5,732 nucleotides of DNA from NCBI GenBank assembly GCA_026990815.1, contig JALXCS010000192.1, positions 1 through 5,732 on the forward strand. Reading direction: 5' to 3'. The notes below the pieces were generated by a model. It saw only the letters and a program-made list of their open reading frames with translations. It did not search any database and was not told the origin of the DNA. Source of the stretch: Methylomonas sp. (GTDB lineage Bacteria; Pseudomonadota; Gammaproteobacteria; Methylococcales; Methylomonadaceae). This document shows positions 1 to 5,732 of this stretch, piece by piece (positions within the stretch are counted from its first letter, which is position 1; every line of letters begins with the position of its first letter). A program made the position numbers and the translations under genes.

Positions 1-921
1 TTGATGGCAAAACAGCCAAATAAGGGTGCTATGATTGCAAATTTTATGCAGGCCAAGATATTTCAAGAAAAGCGGGAATATGATAAAGCGATAGAAAAAT
101 ACAAAGAATTATTAACAAAAATGCCCTATCAACTTGACGCGATGCAGGAGATGGCGCGCAGTTACGAAGCATTGAATCAAAGAGACAAGATGATTGAATA
201 TCTTTCTTCTTTAATTACTCAAACAAATAATAATATTCCTGCGTATCTTGTCAAAAGTAAACTATATTTACTAAACAAACAATTCGATAAGGCAAATGCA
301 ACATTAACAGAGGCTTTAAAAGTTAATAATAAAGTACCTCAGACTTATTTAACGTTAGCAGATACTTTTTTACAACAAAAAAAATATCAAGAAGCAATTA
401 ATAGCTTATTACAGGGCCAGACTGCAATCCCTGATAATTTGAAAATTCCCCTTAAACTGGCCGCAGTTTACAAAAGAACCGGTCAAAATCAAAAAGCGGC
501 GAAAGTGTATGAGATGTTAATTGGGAAAAATGATAAATTAGATGTTGTAGCAAATGAATATGCTTCATTACTGGTCGATTTTTTTGGAGACCAGGAAAGT
601 TTGCAAAAGGCAAGGCAACTTGCAATCAGATTTAAGGATTCCAGGCAACCTTTTTATCTTGATACCTATGCATGGACTGAACTTAAGCTAGGAAATGTTT
701 CAGAAGCGTTGGAAATACTAAAAAAAGTTAATAGTGTAGCGGCATCTATTCCAGTTTTTAAGTTTCACTTAGGTGTGGCTTATCACCAGGCCGGCCAGGA
801 CTCTGTTGCCATTTCTGAATTGAAACAGGCAATTGAATTAGGGAAAAAACAAGGTGGTTTCGCAGAAAATGAAACCGCAAAAAAATTATTAGATAAATTG
901 CTAAAACCTGTCGCTAGTTAA
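1..921 (+). CDS. prsT: PrsT-like TPR protein of the XrtA/PEP-CTERM system (5' truncated by window edge)
   Basis: The frame is open from the first base to a TAA at 919-921, giving 306 residues built from tetratricopeptide repeats. Regular 34-residue units run at about 14-47, 48-81, 82-115, 116-149 and 150-183. Each shows the A/G-x-x-Y/F...A-helix pattern, for example KREYDKAIEKY and KKYQEAINSL. A less regular unit at 184-217 is followed by two more at about 218-251 (LDTYAWTELKLGNVSEAL) and 252-285 (FHLGVAYHQAGQDSVAI). No signal peptide is visible and the first residues already look like repeat material. PrsT proteins are about 900 residues, so this is probably the C-terminal third of one, with the real start upstream. 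TPR arrays mediate protein-protein contacts, and PrsT genes sit beside XrtA exopolysaccharide genes, as here. Its precise role is not known. The TPR call is secure. The PrsT identity rests largely on neighbours, and another TPR protein is possible. Confidence 0.8.
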   Translation: MMAKQPNKGAMIANFMQAKIFQEKREYDKAIEKYKELLTKMPYQLDAMQEMARSYEALNQRDKMIEYLSSLITQTNNNIPAYLVKSKLYLLNKQFDKANATLTEALKVNNKVPQTYLTLADTFLQQKKYQEAINSLLQGQTAIPDNLKIPLKLAAVYKRTGQNQKAAKVYEMLIGKNDKLDVVANEYASLLVDFFGDQESLQKARQLAIRFKDSRQPFYLDTYAWTELKLGNVSEALEILKKVNSVAASIPVFKFHLGVAYHQAGQDSVAISELKQAIELGKKQGGFAENETAKKLLDKLLKPVAS

Positions 922-955
922 TTTATTCAACCGAACTACAGTAAATTTTTTCAAA

Positions 956-959
956 GAGG
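956..959 (+). promoter_or_regulatory. Shine-Dalgarno (GAGG) for the export lipoprotein gene
   Basis: GAGG at 956-959 lies 8 bases before the GTG at 968 and 11 bases before the adjacent in-frame ATG at 971. The spacing favours GTG, while codon preference favours ATG. The proteins would differ by a single Met. The 46-base spacer after the TPR gene shows no hairpin terminator, so the two genes are probably co-transcribed. Confidence 0.6.
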
Positions 960-967
960 TTATTGCT

Positions 968-1639
968 GTGATGATATTAAAAAAAACAAAACTCGCCGTA
1001 TTTATTATATTTTTTGGCTCATTAGTTTCAGCATGTTCATATTTGCCGGTGGCCATCGTGGGGCATCCACCGTTATCGAAAGAAGATGCTGTCGCGTTGG
1101 ACTATACTTATCTTATAGGGCCTGGCGATAGCATTGACATTTATGTTTGGGGAAACCCTGATGTTTCAAGAGTAGTTACAGTCAGACCAGATGGAAAAGT
1201 AACGGTTCCTTTAGTTGAGGACATTCAAGCAAGTGGAAAAACAGCTTTTGAATTAGCCAGAACACTTGAAGAGGAATATGCACAATATATTAGAGACCCG
1301 CAGGTTGTGGTCATGGTGGCAGAATTTCAAGGTGTTGACCAGCAGCAAATTCGAGTTATTGGGCAAGTTGGTAATAGTGGTGGTGACAGTGGCTCTAATC
1401 GATACAGTGGTGAATCTATTCCTTACGAGCGTGGTATGACCTTAATGGATGTCATTATTCGAATTGGAAGTATAGGAGAATTTGCCAACGGAAACAGGGC
1501 TAGCATTATCCGCAAAGTCGAAGGTGTTGAAAAACAGTTCGGGGTAAAAATTGACGATTTAGTCGAAGATGGGGATATGTCGAAAAATGTCAAAATGTTT
1601 CCAGGGGATATTCTTGTTATTCCGGAAGCCTATTTTTGA
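968..1639 (+). CDS. XrtA-type polysaccharide export outer-membrane lipoprotein (short Wza-like, Poly_export + SLBB)
   Basis: This 223-residue protein is the likely outer-membrane export component for an exopolysaccharide. Residues 1-23 form a lipoprotein signal: basic KKTK, a hydrophobic stretch, then the lipobox V20-S21-A22-C23. Ser follows the Cys, so sorting to the outer membrane is expected. The polysaccharide export domain spans about 46-120 and carries YLIGPGDSIDIYVWG (48-62), VRPDGKVTVPLV (72-83) and YIRDPQVVV (107-115). One SLBB-like domain follows, from about 128 to 219, with GMTLMDVI (156-163) and the terminal FPGDILVIPEAYF. It is much shorter than Wza (about 380 residues) and lacks Wza's extra domain and C-terminal helical barrel, which is normal for the PEP-CTERM-associated export family (TIGR03027 type). 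A Gly/Ser-rich insert at about 135-149 looks unusual. Start is GTG 968 (ATG 971 is the alternative). It lies between the TPR gene and the chain-length gene. Confidence 0.93.
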   Translation: MMILKKTKLAVFIIFFGSLVSACSYLPVAIVGHPPLSKEDAVALDYTYLIGPGDSIDIYVWGNPDVSRVVTVRPDGKVTVPLVEDIQASGKTAFELARTLEEEYAQYIRDPQVVVMVAEFQGVDQQQIRVIGQVGNSGGDSGSNRYSGESIPYERGMTLMDVIIRIGSIGEFANGNRASIIRKVEGVEKQFGVKIDDLVEDGDMSKNVKMFPGDILVIPEAYF

Positions 1640-1819
1640 TGCCATTATGGTATAAATAGAAAAATTTACTTCAGGATTTTGAGGTCTATGAAGACTTATC
1701 ATCTCGAGTAATAGTGCGAGTATCTATTAACTAATTAGTTTAGCATGTGGTATTAATAATTAACTGGCGCATAACAATGAATCCATTCAGCAAATTATAT
1801 TTTTAGGTAGAAAACAAAA
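1640..1819. other. 180-base non-coding gap between export and chain-length genes
   Basis: This is the only large gap in an otherwise compact cluster, and it is very AT-rich. Visible elements are a small imperfect hairpin at 1682-1697 (AGGTCT/AGACTT around a 4-base loop, one G-U pair), CGAGTA repeated at 1705-1710 and 1717-1722 (12-base period), CTCG/CGAG inverted arms at 1703-1706 and 1717-1720, a 12-base palindrome at 1729-1740, and ATTAACT repeated at 1726-1732 and 1759-1765. No GC-rich stem followed by a T-run is present, so a classical terminator is not supported. A very weak sigma70-like pair (TTAACT 1727-1732, TATTAA 1751-1756, 18-base spacer) could be a promoter, but in such AT-rich DNA it may be chance. 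No known riboswitch consensus was recognised. The gap may hold an internal promoter or regulator site for the downstream genes; this is inference. Confidence 0.45.
1729..1740. repeat. 12-base perfect palindrome AACTAATTAGTT
   Basis: The sequence AACTAATTAGTT reads identically on both strands and sits about 80 bases upstream of the chain-length gene start. Its left half overlaps the first of two ATTAACT repeats. A dimeric regulator could bind here, but no specific regulator is recognised, and AT-rich palindromes of this size do arise by chance. Confidence 0.4.
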
Positions 1820-3421
1820 ATGCAGGAACAATTAGCCGAGGCAATATATTATGTCAAAGGGACATTAAAATATAAATGGGTAGCAATAATAATCGCTTGG
1901 CTCATTTGTTTGGCTGGATGGCTGTATGTAATGGCAATGCCGAATCAATATGTTTCTGAAGCCAGGGTTCATGTGGATAGTAGGACAATGCTGCGTCCCC
2001 TGTTAAGAGGATTAACTGTTCAAACAGATGTTCGAGCATTAATTAGGATAATGCAGCAGTTAATGTTTACCAACAAAAATCTGGAAAAAATTGCTCATTT
2101 GGCTAAATTAAAAGGAATAGACCAAGGCGAAATCAAGCGAATACAATTACTGGAAGAATTAAAAGAAAATATTTCTATTTCAGGAGGAAAAAATGACTTA
2201 TTTTCTATTTCTTATCATTCTGAAGATCCCAAAATAGCTAAAAATGTTGTGCTTGCTGTATTGTCAGTATTCTCTGAACAAACACAAATGAGAACTATGG
2301 GAGATATGGGGGCTGCACAACGATTTATTGATGAGCAAATACAAGAATATGAAAAGCGCTTACTTGCTGCTGAGCAGGCCCGTGAAGAATTTAGAAGGGT
2401 CAACTTTGGATTGCTTCCCGGAACAGAAAGCAGTCAGATGGCTCAGTTAAATGCCTTGAAAGTAAAACTTGATGAAGCAAAATTGATGTTAAATGAAGCA
2501 TTATCAAGAAAGAATATTTTGCAGTCCCAGTTAGATGAAGCTTTGGATACCGATGAAGAGTGGGCTATTTCAAATTTAACGCAAGATGCTCTTACTGGAG
2601 ATTCAAAAATCCAAGAACTGAAGTCTAATCGGACTGATCTTTTGTTGAAATATACTGAAAACCATCCTGCAGTACTCGCTATTGACAGTATTATCAAACT
2701 TCTTGAAAAGCGTAAGGAAGAAGAAAAGAAAAATAACCCTGATTCAGGAGCTTCGGTTGATTCGATGGCTATGGTGAATCCTTATGTCCAATCACTAAAA
2801 ATTGCTGTGAACGAAGCAGGGGCAGAGGTTGCAGCAATACAATCCAGAGTGAATTCTCTGCAAAAGAGATTAGACAAGAATAAGGATCAGCTGGATCAAC
2901 GACTAAAAGTTGAGACGGCAATGCAGAATTTGAACAGGGATTACGATACTATAAAAACAAACTATATGAAATTGCTGGAGCGCAAGGAGCAGGCCTCAAT
3001 GTCTGAAAAACTTGACCTTGAGGCGGCTTCCCTAAAACTTAAGGTGGTTGATCCTCCTAAGTTACCGATAAAACCTGATTCACCCAATAGAATGCTGTTA
3101 ATTCCGGTAGTGTTGATTGCGGGGCTTATAGCAGGGCTTGGTATTGCGTTTCTTCTTTATTTCATCAAACCCACGTATATGTCCACAAGACAATTACGAG
3201 TTGCGACTGGTTTGCCAGTATTAGGGACTGTCTCAATGCAAAGCTTTGAAGACGAAGGAGATGATGTGCGCTCTGTTTATCCTCCTTTAATAGCCGTGGT
3301 GAGTTTAGCAGCAATTTTTTTGCTTCTTATGTTTATAGAAATTCTAGCTGCTACAAATGAAACTGTTTATGGATATGTTCAAAATATCTATTGGCAACTA
3401 AATACTTTGATTGGAGGCTAA
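1820..3421 (+). CDS. XrtA-type polysaccharide chain-length determinant (Wzz/GNVR polysaccharide co-polymerase)
   Basis: This 533-residue inner-membrane protein is expected to set chain length and couple exopolysaccharide polymerisation to export. TM1 is at about 19-39. It is followed by the conserved Wzz-like entry segment YVSEARVHVDSRTMLRPLLRGL (two pieces: 44-55 and 56-65). A large periplasmic region follows, with probable coiled coils at about 166-245 and 325-405. Next come the proline-rich PPKLPIKPDSPNR (412-424) that precedes TM2 in this family, and TM2 at about 426-448. A short cytoplasmic loop carries RQLRVATGLPVLGTVS (457-472), and TM3 lies at about 489-510. There is no Walker motif, so the kinase half is separate and encoded by the next gene. 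Length and the third TM fit the PEP-CTERM chain-length family (TIGR03007 type). ATG 1820 gives a typical N-terminus. The only upstream SD-like element is a weak AGG at 1805-1807, 12 bases away. It ends one base before the kinase start. Confidence 0.93.
   Translation: MQEQLAEAIYYVKGTLKYKWVAIIIAWLICLAGWLYVMAMPNQYVSEARVHVDSRTMLRPLLRGLTVQTDVRALIRIMQQLMFTNKNLEKIAHLAKLKGIDQGEIKRIQLLEELKENISISGGKNDLFSISYHSEDPKIAKNVVLAVLSVFSEQTQMRTMGDMGAAQRFIDEQIQEYEKRLLAAEQAREEFRRVNFGLLPGTESSQMAQLNALKVKLDEAKLMLNEALSRKNILQSQLDEALDTDEEWAISNLTQDALTGDSKIQELKSNRTDLLLKYTENHPAVLAIDSIIKLLEKRKEEEKKNNPDSGASVDSMAMVNPYVQSLKIAVNEAGAEVAAIQSRVNSLQKRLDKNKDQLDQRLKVETAMQNLNRDYDTIKTNYMKLLERKEQASMSEKLDLEAASLKLKVVDPPKLPIKPDSPNRMLLIPVVLIAGLIAGLGIAFLLYFIKPTYMSTRQLRVATGLPVLGTVSMQSFEDEGDDVRSVYPPLIAVVSLAAIFLLLMFIEILAATNETVYGYVQNIYWQLNTLIGG
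3413..3417 (+). promoter_or_regulatory. Shine-Dalgarno GGAGG for the tyrosine kinase, inside the end of the upstream gene
   Basis: GGAGG lies within the last two codons (Gly-Gly) of the chain-length gene, 5 bases before GTG 3423. This spacing selects GTG 3423 as the kinase start. It argues against the in-frame TTG at 3411, which would lie upstream of and overlap this site. The ATG at 3421 is in another frame and stops after 8 codons. The arrangement suggests translational coupling. Confidence 0.8.
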
Positions 3422-3422
3422 T

Positions 3423-4337
3423 GTGGGAATTATTGATGAGGCATTAAAAAAGGCTGATGATGAAGGCCAAAATAATAATCTTAACAAGCCGGCAAATATA
3501 ATTGAAGACCAAAGTATTGATAATAAAAAAACGCCTAAGCAGGAAATATTCAAAGCAAAACCACGACGAAAGACAGCGAAAAAGTCTGAAACCATAAAGC
3601 TAGATTGGGACTATATCAATAGCCAAGGGTTTTTGACTGCGAATACTGAACGCCTGCAGATGGTAGAAGAATATAGAACAATTAAAAGGCCTTTATTATC
3701 AAATGCTTTTGGCACAAGGTCGAAAGGAATTGAACGAGCAAACTTGATTTTAGTTACTAGTAGTGTTCCTGGGGAAGGAAAAACTTTCTCTGCAATAAAT
3801 TTAGCCTTAAGTATCGCTCAAGAGCGTGATAAAGAAGTTTTGTTAATCGATGCTGATGTTGCAAAACCATCTATTGCAAATGCATTAGGTATTGAAAATA
3901 CCCCGGGACTGATAGAGTATCTGGAATCAGATGATATGGACTTTTCTGAAGTCATACGGAATACGGATTTAGATGGATTCCGTGTCGTTCCTGCTGGAGA
4001 TTGGCATAGTTATTCAACAGAATTGCTAGCAAGCAATAAAATGGCAGAATTGGCTTCTGAATTAAGTCAACGTTATTCGGACAGAGTTGTCATTTTTGAT
4101 TCTCCCCCTCTATTAGCTGCGACACAAGGAGAGGTATTGGCAAGTTTGGTAGGCCAAGTTGTGCTTGTTGTTGAAGCGGAAAGTACATTACAAGCGACAG
4201 TCAAAGAAACTGTTAGTAAACTGGATAATTGTGATGTGGTACTTGCTCTCCTAAATAAAACCAATCGTAGTTTTAACTTCGGTTCTTATGGCTATGGCTA
4301 TGGCTATGGCTATGGCTATGGACAATATGGCCATTGA
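3423..4337 (+). CDS. XrtA-associated tyrosine autokinase (BY-kinase)
   Basis: This 304-residue cytoplasmic ATPase/kinase should autophosphorylate on tyrosine and regulate exopolysaccharide assembly with the membrane chain-length protein. The N-terminus MGIIDEALKKA is typical of the family. It is followed by a charged, low-complexity linker (about 12-57). EEYRTIKRPLL (82-92) matches the conserved segment before the kinase core. Walker A is SSVPGEGKT (113-121, Lys120). Walker A' is LLIDADVAKP (140-149, Asp143 and Asp145). Walker B is VVIFDSPPLL (222-231, Asp226). The C-terminus carries six Tyr-Gly pairs and a further Tyr (289-302), the expected phosphorylation cluster. The fit is to the PEP-CTERM kinase family (TIGR03018 type). 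It has no membrane segment, so it works as the separate half of a split Wzc. GTG 3423 is chosen from the GGAGG at 3413-3417. A TTG at 3411 would add four residues and is less likely. Only one base separates it from the upstream stop. Confidence 0.94.
   Translation: MGIIDEALKKADDEGQNNNLNKPANIIEDQSIDNKKTPKQEIFKAKPRRKTAKKSETIKLDWDYINSQGFLTANTERLQMVEEYRTIKRPLLSNAFGTRSKGIERANLILVTSSVPGEGKTFSAINLALSIAQERDKEVLLIDADVAKPSIANALGIENTPGLIEYLESDDMDFSEVIRNTDLDGFRVVPAGDWHSYSTELLASNKMAELASELSQRYSDRVVIFDSPPLLAATQGEVLASLVGQVVLVVEAESTLQATVKETVSKLDNCDVVLALLNKTNRSFNFGSYGYGYGYGYGYGQYGH
4287..4321 (+). repeat. Perfect TATGGC hexanucleotide tandem repeat encoding the Tyr-Gly tail of the kinase
   Basis: Five exact TATGGC units (4287-4316) are followed by a near-complete sixth (TATGG, then A). 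Each unit is two codons, Tyr-Gly, with no synonymous variation among the complete units. Gaining or losing a unit would keep the reading frame and change the number of tail tyrosines by one. The lack of codon drift suggests recent expansion or ongoing slippage. Confidence 0.95.
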
Positions 4338-4370
4338 CAAAAATAAAAATTATTCGGCTTTTATGGAATT

Positions 4371-5732
4371 ATGCGAAAAACAATCATATGCCATCTTTTT
4401 TTTCTGATTTCTATATTTTCTTGCCATAAAAACTTATGGGCTCGTAATTGGCAGCTTGACCCAAGTCTCAGCGTTCAGGAAACATATTCAGATAATGTCA
4501 GACTAGCTCCTTCAGGTGAAGAAAAAAGTGCCTTCGTAACAGAAATAAGTCCTGGTATTTCGTTTTCACGACAAACAGCAAGAAATAAAATAGATTTGAA
4601 TTACCGAATGCAGAATTTTTTTAATGCAGGAGGCAATGATAGTTATGATTTGTTCCACCAGTTACAATTTGATTCAACAACAGAATTTTTGAGAAATTCA
4701 TTGTTTTTGGATTTAACCAGTTCAATTAGCCAGCAAAATGTGAGTAATATTCGATCAGCAAGTGATAATATTACTGGTGGAGATAATAGAACGACTGTTA
4801 CACGTTATGGTTTTTCGCCTTATTGGACGCCTCATTTGCATGGTTATGCAGATGGTGAACTGCGTTTTCGTTATGAAAAACTTTCCACTGACAGGGATAG
4901 CCAGAATGGTTTTTCAGCCATATCCAATCCCAACACCTTAACAACCAACTCATTGTTGTCTGATTCCGAGACGACTGAGGAATCAATACATTTAAAAAGT
5001 GGCTGGCGTTTTTCAAGAGCTACCTGGGCGGTTAATTTTGTCAATCGTGAGCAGAAAAGGCAACGTGGTGATGACGTGATTTTTCGTAATGCTGATGGCT
5101 TGATAAGAGTTCACATTAACAGAGAATTTAGTTTTTTTGCTCAAGCAGGTTATAGCGATAATAGTTTTCAAGGCTTCAGTAACAATAGAAATAGGAATGG
5201 TTTTTTCTATACCTTTGGTGGTGGCTGGCATCCAAGCCGCTACTTTGGTATAGATGCTGGTTTCGGTAATAATTCCTTTGTTACACTCGAACTAAGTCCA
5301 ACAAGGCACATGAAATGGGATATTACCTATCGAAATAATGATATCGGGACGAACACAGGTAGCACCTGGGAAAGTCACTTTGAATGGAAAACCAGGCGTG
5401 CGACTTGGACAGCCAGTTATTCAGAAGATACAACAACAGTTCAATCATTACTTGCTGAAACTAGACCTTTTACTCTAACTGGTCAACCAGTTATTGATCC
5501 AGTCACCAATCAACCCTTCCAAAGAGATATCAGTTTGCCTAATTTAGTTGATGAAGTTTTTATCAGAAAACGTGGTGAAATATCTTTTGCTTACCAGACT
5601 GGAAAAACTGATTTAAATGCCAGGGTATTTAGCGAAAATAGAATTTTCCAAGTGTCGGGAAGAAAAGATGACGTAGTTGGGGCTTCGGCAGACCTGAATT
5701 GGCAATTTGCCAGAAGAACAAGTTTTTTTGCG
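4371..5732 (+). CDS. PEP-CTERM system-associated outer-membrane beta-barrel protein (TIGR03016-like), 3' truncated by window edge
   Basis: The frame from ATG 4371 is open for 454 codons to the last base, with no stop in the window. Residues 1-24 form a signal peptide: MRK, a hydrophobic stretch, then likely cleavage after LWA. The mature start resembles the family's opening, with WQLDPSLSVQETYSDNV (27-43), LAPSGEEKSAFVTEISPGIS (45-64) and the strand pair NKIDLNYRMQNFF. The rest alternates short amphipathic strands ending in aromatics with polar turns, as in an outer-membrane barrel. Examples are GELRFRYEKL, FFAQAGYSDNSF and ATWTASYSEDTTT; the last is also family-like. Members lie in XrtA/exosortase exopolysaccharide loci, and their role is unknown. 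A place in outer-membrane export or secretion is inference. It starts 33 bases after the kinase stop. The only SD-like element, GGA at 4365-4367, is too close to be good. A Cys at 18 does not sit in a proper lipobox. Family assignment is from recalled motifs. Confidence 0.88.
   Translation, partial: MRKTIICHLFFLISIFSCHKNLWARNWQLDPSLSVQETYSDNVRLAPSGEEKSAFVTEISPGISFSRQTARNKIDLNYRMQNFFNAGGNDSYDLFHQLQFDSTTEFLRNSLFLDLTSSISQQNVSNIRSASDNITGGDNRTTVTRYGFSPYWTPHLHGYADGELRFRYEKLSTDRDSQNGFSAISNPNTLTTNSLLSDSETTEESIHLKSGWRFSRATWAVNFVNREQKRQRGDDVIFRNADGLIRVHINREFSFFAQAGYSDNSFQGFSNNRNRNGFFYTFGGGWHPSRYFGIDAGFGNNSFVTLELSPTRHMKWDITYRNNDIGTNTGSTWESHFEWKTRRATWTASYSEDTTTVQSLLAETRPFTLTGQPVIDPVTNQPFQRDISLPNLVDEVFIRKRGEISFAYQTGKTDLNARVFSENRIFQVSGRKDDVVGASADLNWQFARRTSFFA
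4396..4403 (+). repeat. 8-T homopolymer in the signal-peptide codons of the barrel protein
   Basis: Eight consecutive T residues span codons 9-11 of the barrel gene, inside the hydrophobic part of the signal peptide. Such a run can slip by one base. Runs of eight A also occur at 377-384 (TPR gene) and 979-986 (export gene), so this may simply reflect base composition. Confidence 0.6.

Noticed and set aside
1682..1722. Terminator after the export gene
   Set aside because: The hairpins are short and AT-rich or have long loops, and no T-run follows them.
1765..1783. Sigma54-like promoter (TGGCGC) in the gap
   Set aside because: The matching GC element at the required spacing downstream is missing.
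1639..1806. Tiny frames in the gap: ATG 1639 (6 codons), ATG 1688 (7 codons, GAGG only 3 bases upstream) and ATG 1777 (9 codons)
   Set aside because: They are too short, with absent or badly spaced ribosome sites and no attenuator-like run of one codon. Leader peptides cannot be supported.
2215..2697. Reverse-strand open frames of 62 and 84 codons inside the chain-length gene
   Set aside because: They lie fully antisense to a well-supported coding region, have Ser/Cys-rich compositions typical of shadows, and have no recognisable domain.
3421..3447. ATG at 3421 as the kinase start
   Set aside because: It overlaps the upstream stop but is in the wrong frame and meets a TAA after 8 codons.
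3398..3595. Reverse-strand open frame of 65 codons over the start of the kinase gene
   Set aside because: It is antisense to the charged N-terminal region of the kinase. Its hydrophobic look comes from reading Lys/Glu codons backwards.
4073..4264. Reverse-strand open frame of 63 codons inside the kinase gene
   Set aside because: It is antisense to the Walker B region and has a Ser/Thr-rich shadow composition.
4371..4430. Barrel protein as a lipoprotein via Cys18
   Set aside because: The residues before the Cys (I-F-S) do not fit a lipobox because of Phe at -2, and a signal peptidase I-like site (LWA) follows at residue 24.
4798..5231. Two reverse-strand open frames of 72 codons each
   Set aside because: They are antisense to the barrel protein, which has a signal peptide and family motifs on the + strand. 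That gene continues past the window edge with no stop, so a scan for closed frames would miss it and leave these shadows standing alone.

Overview
The window is a contiguous piece of a Gram-negative exopolysaccharide export locus of the XrtA (exosortase A)/PEP-CTERM type. All five genes are on the + strand, in an order familiar from XrtA loci: the 3' part of a PrsT-like TPR gene, a short Wza-like outer-membrane export lipoprotein, a Wzz/GNVR-type chain-length determinant, a cytoplasmic tyrosine autokinase (BY-kinase), and the 5' part of a PEP-CTERM-associated outer-membrane beta-barrel protein. The lipoprotein and the barrel protein require an outer membrane. XrtA loci of this kind are known mainly from Beta- and Gammaproteobacteria, including methylotrophs and methanotrophs. 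The sequence is clearly AT-rich, with many AAA, ATT and TTA codons, so an AT-rich proteobacterium is the best guess. Genus cannot be assigned from the sequence alone.

Layout: 1-921, C-terminal part of a TPR protein, cut by the left edge. 922-967, short spacer holding a Shine-Dalgarno. 968-1639, export lipoprotein. 1640-1819, a 180-base non-coding gap, the only sizeable gap, with a 12-base palindrome and short direct repeats. 1820-3421, chain-length determinant. 3423-4337, tyrosine kinase, whose Shine-Dalgarno lies inside the end of the preceding gene. 4371-5732, outer-membrane barrel protein, which reads open to the right edge and has no stop in the window. No RNA genes, insertion sequences, CRISPR arrays or convincing terminators were seen.

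How the parts likely work together (family knowledge plus context): the chain-length determinant in the inner membrane and its separate kinase control polymerisation and export through cycles of tyrosine phosphorylation on the kinase's Tyr-rich tail. The lipoprotein forms the outer-membrane export channel. The TPR protein and the barrel protein are XrtA-locus companions whose exact roles are not established. The exosortase, glycosyltransferases and other expected genes would lie outside the window.

The system type is already described. The less ordinary features are a perfect in-frame TATGGC repeat encoding the kinase's Tyr-Gly tail, a Ser-Gly-rich insert in the export protein, the structured 180-base gap, and an 8-T run beside two out-of-frame ATGs at the start of the barrel gene.
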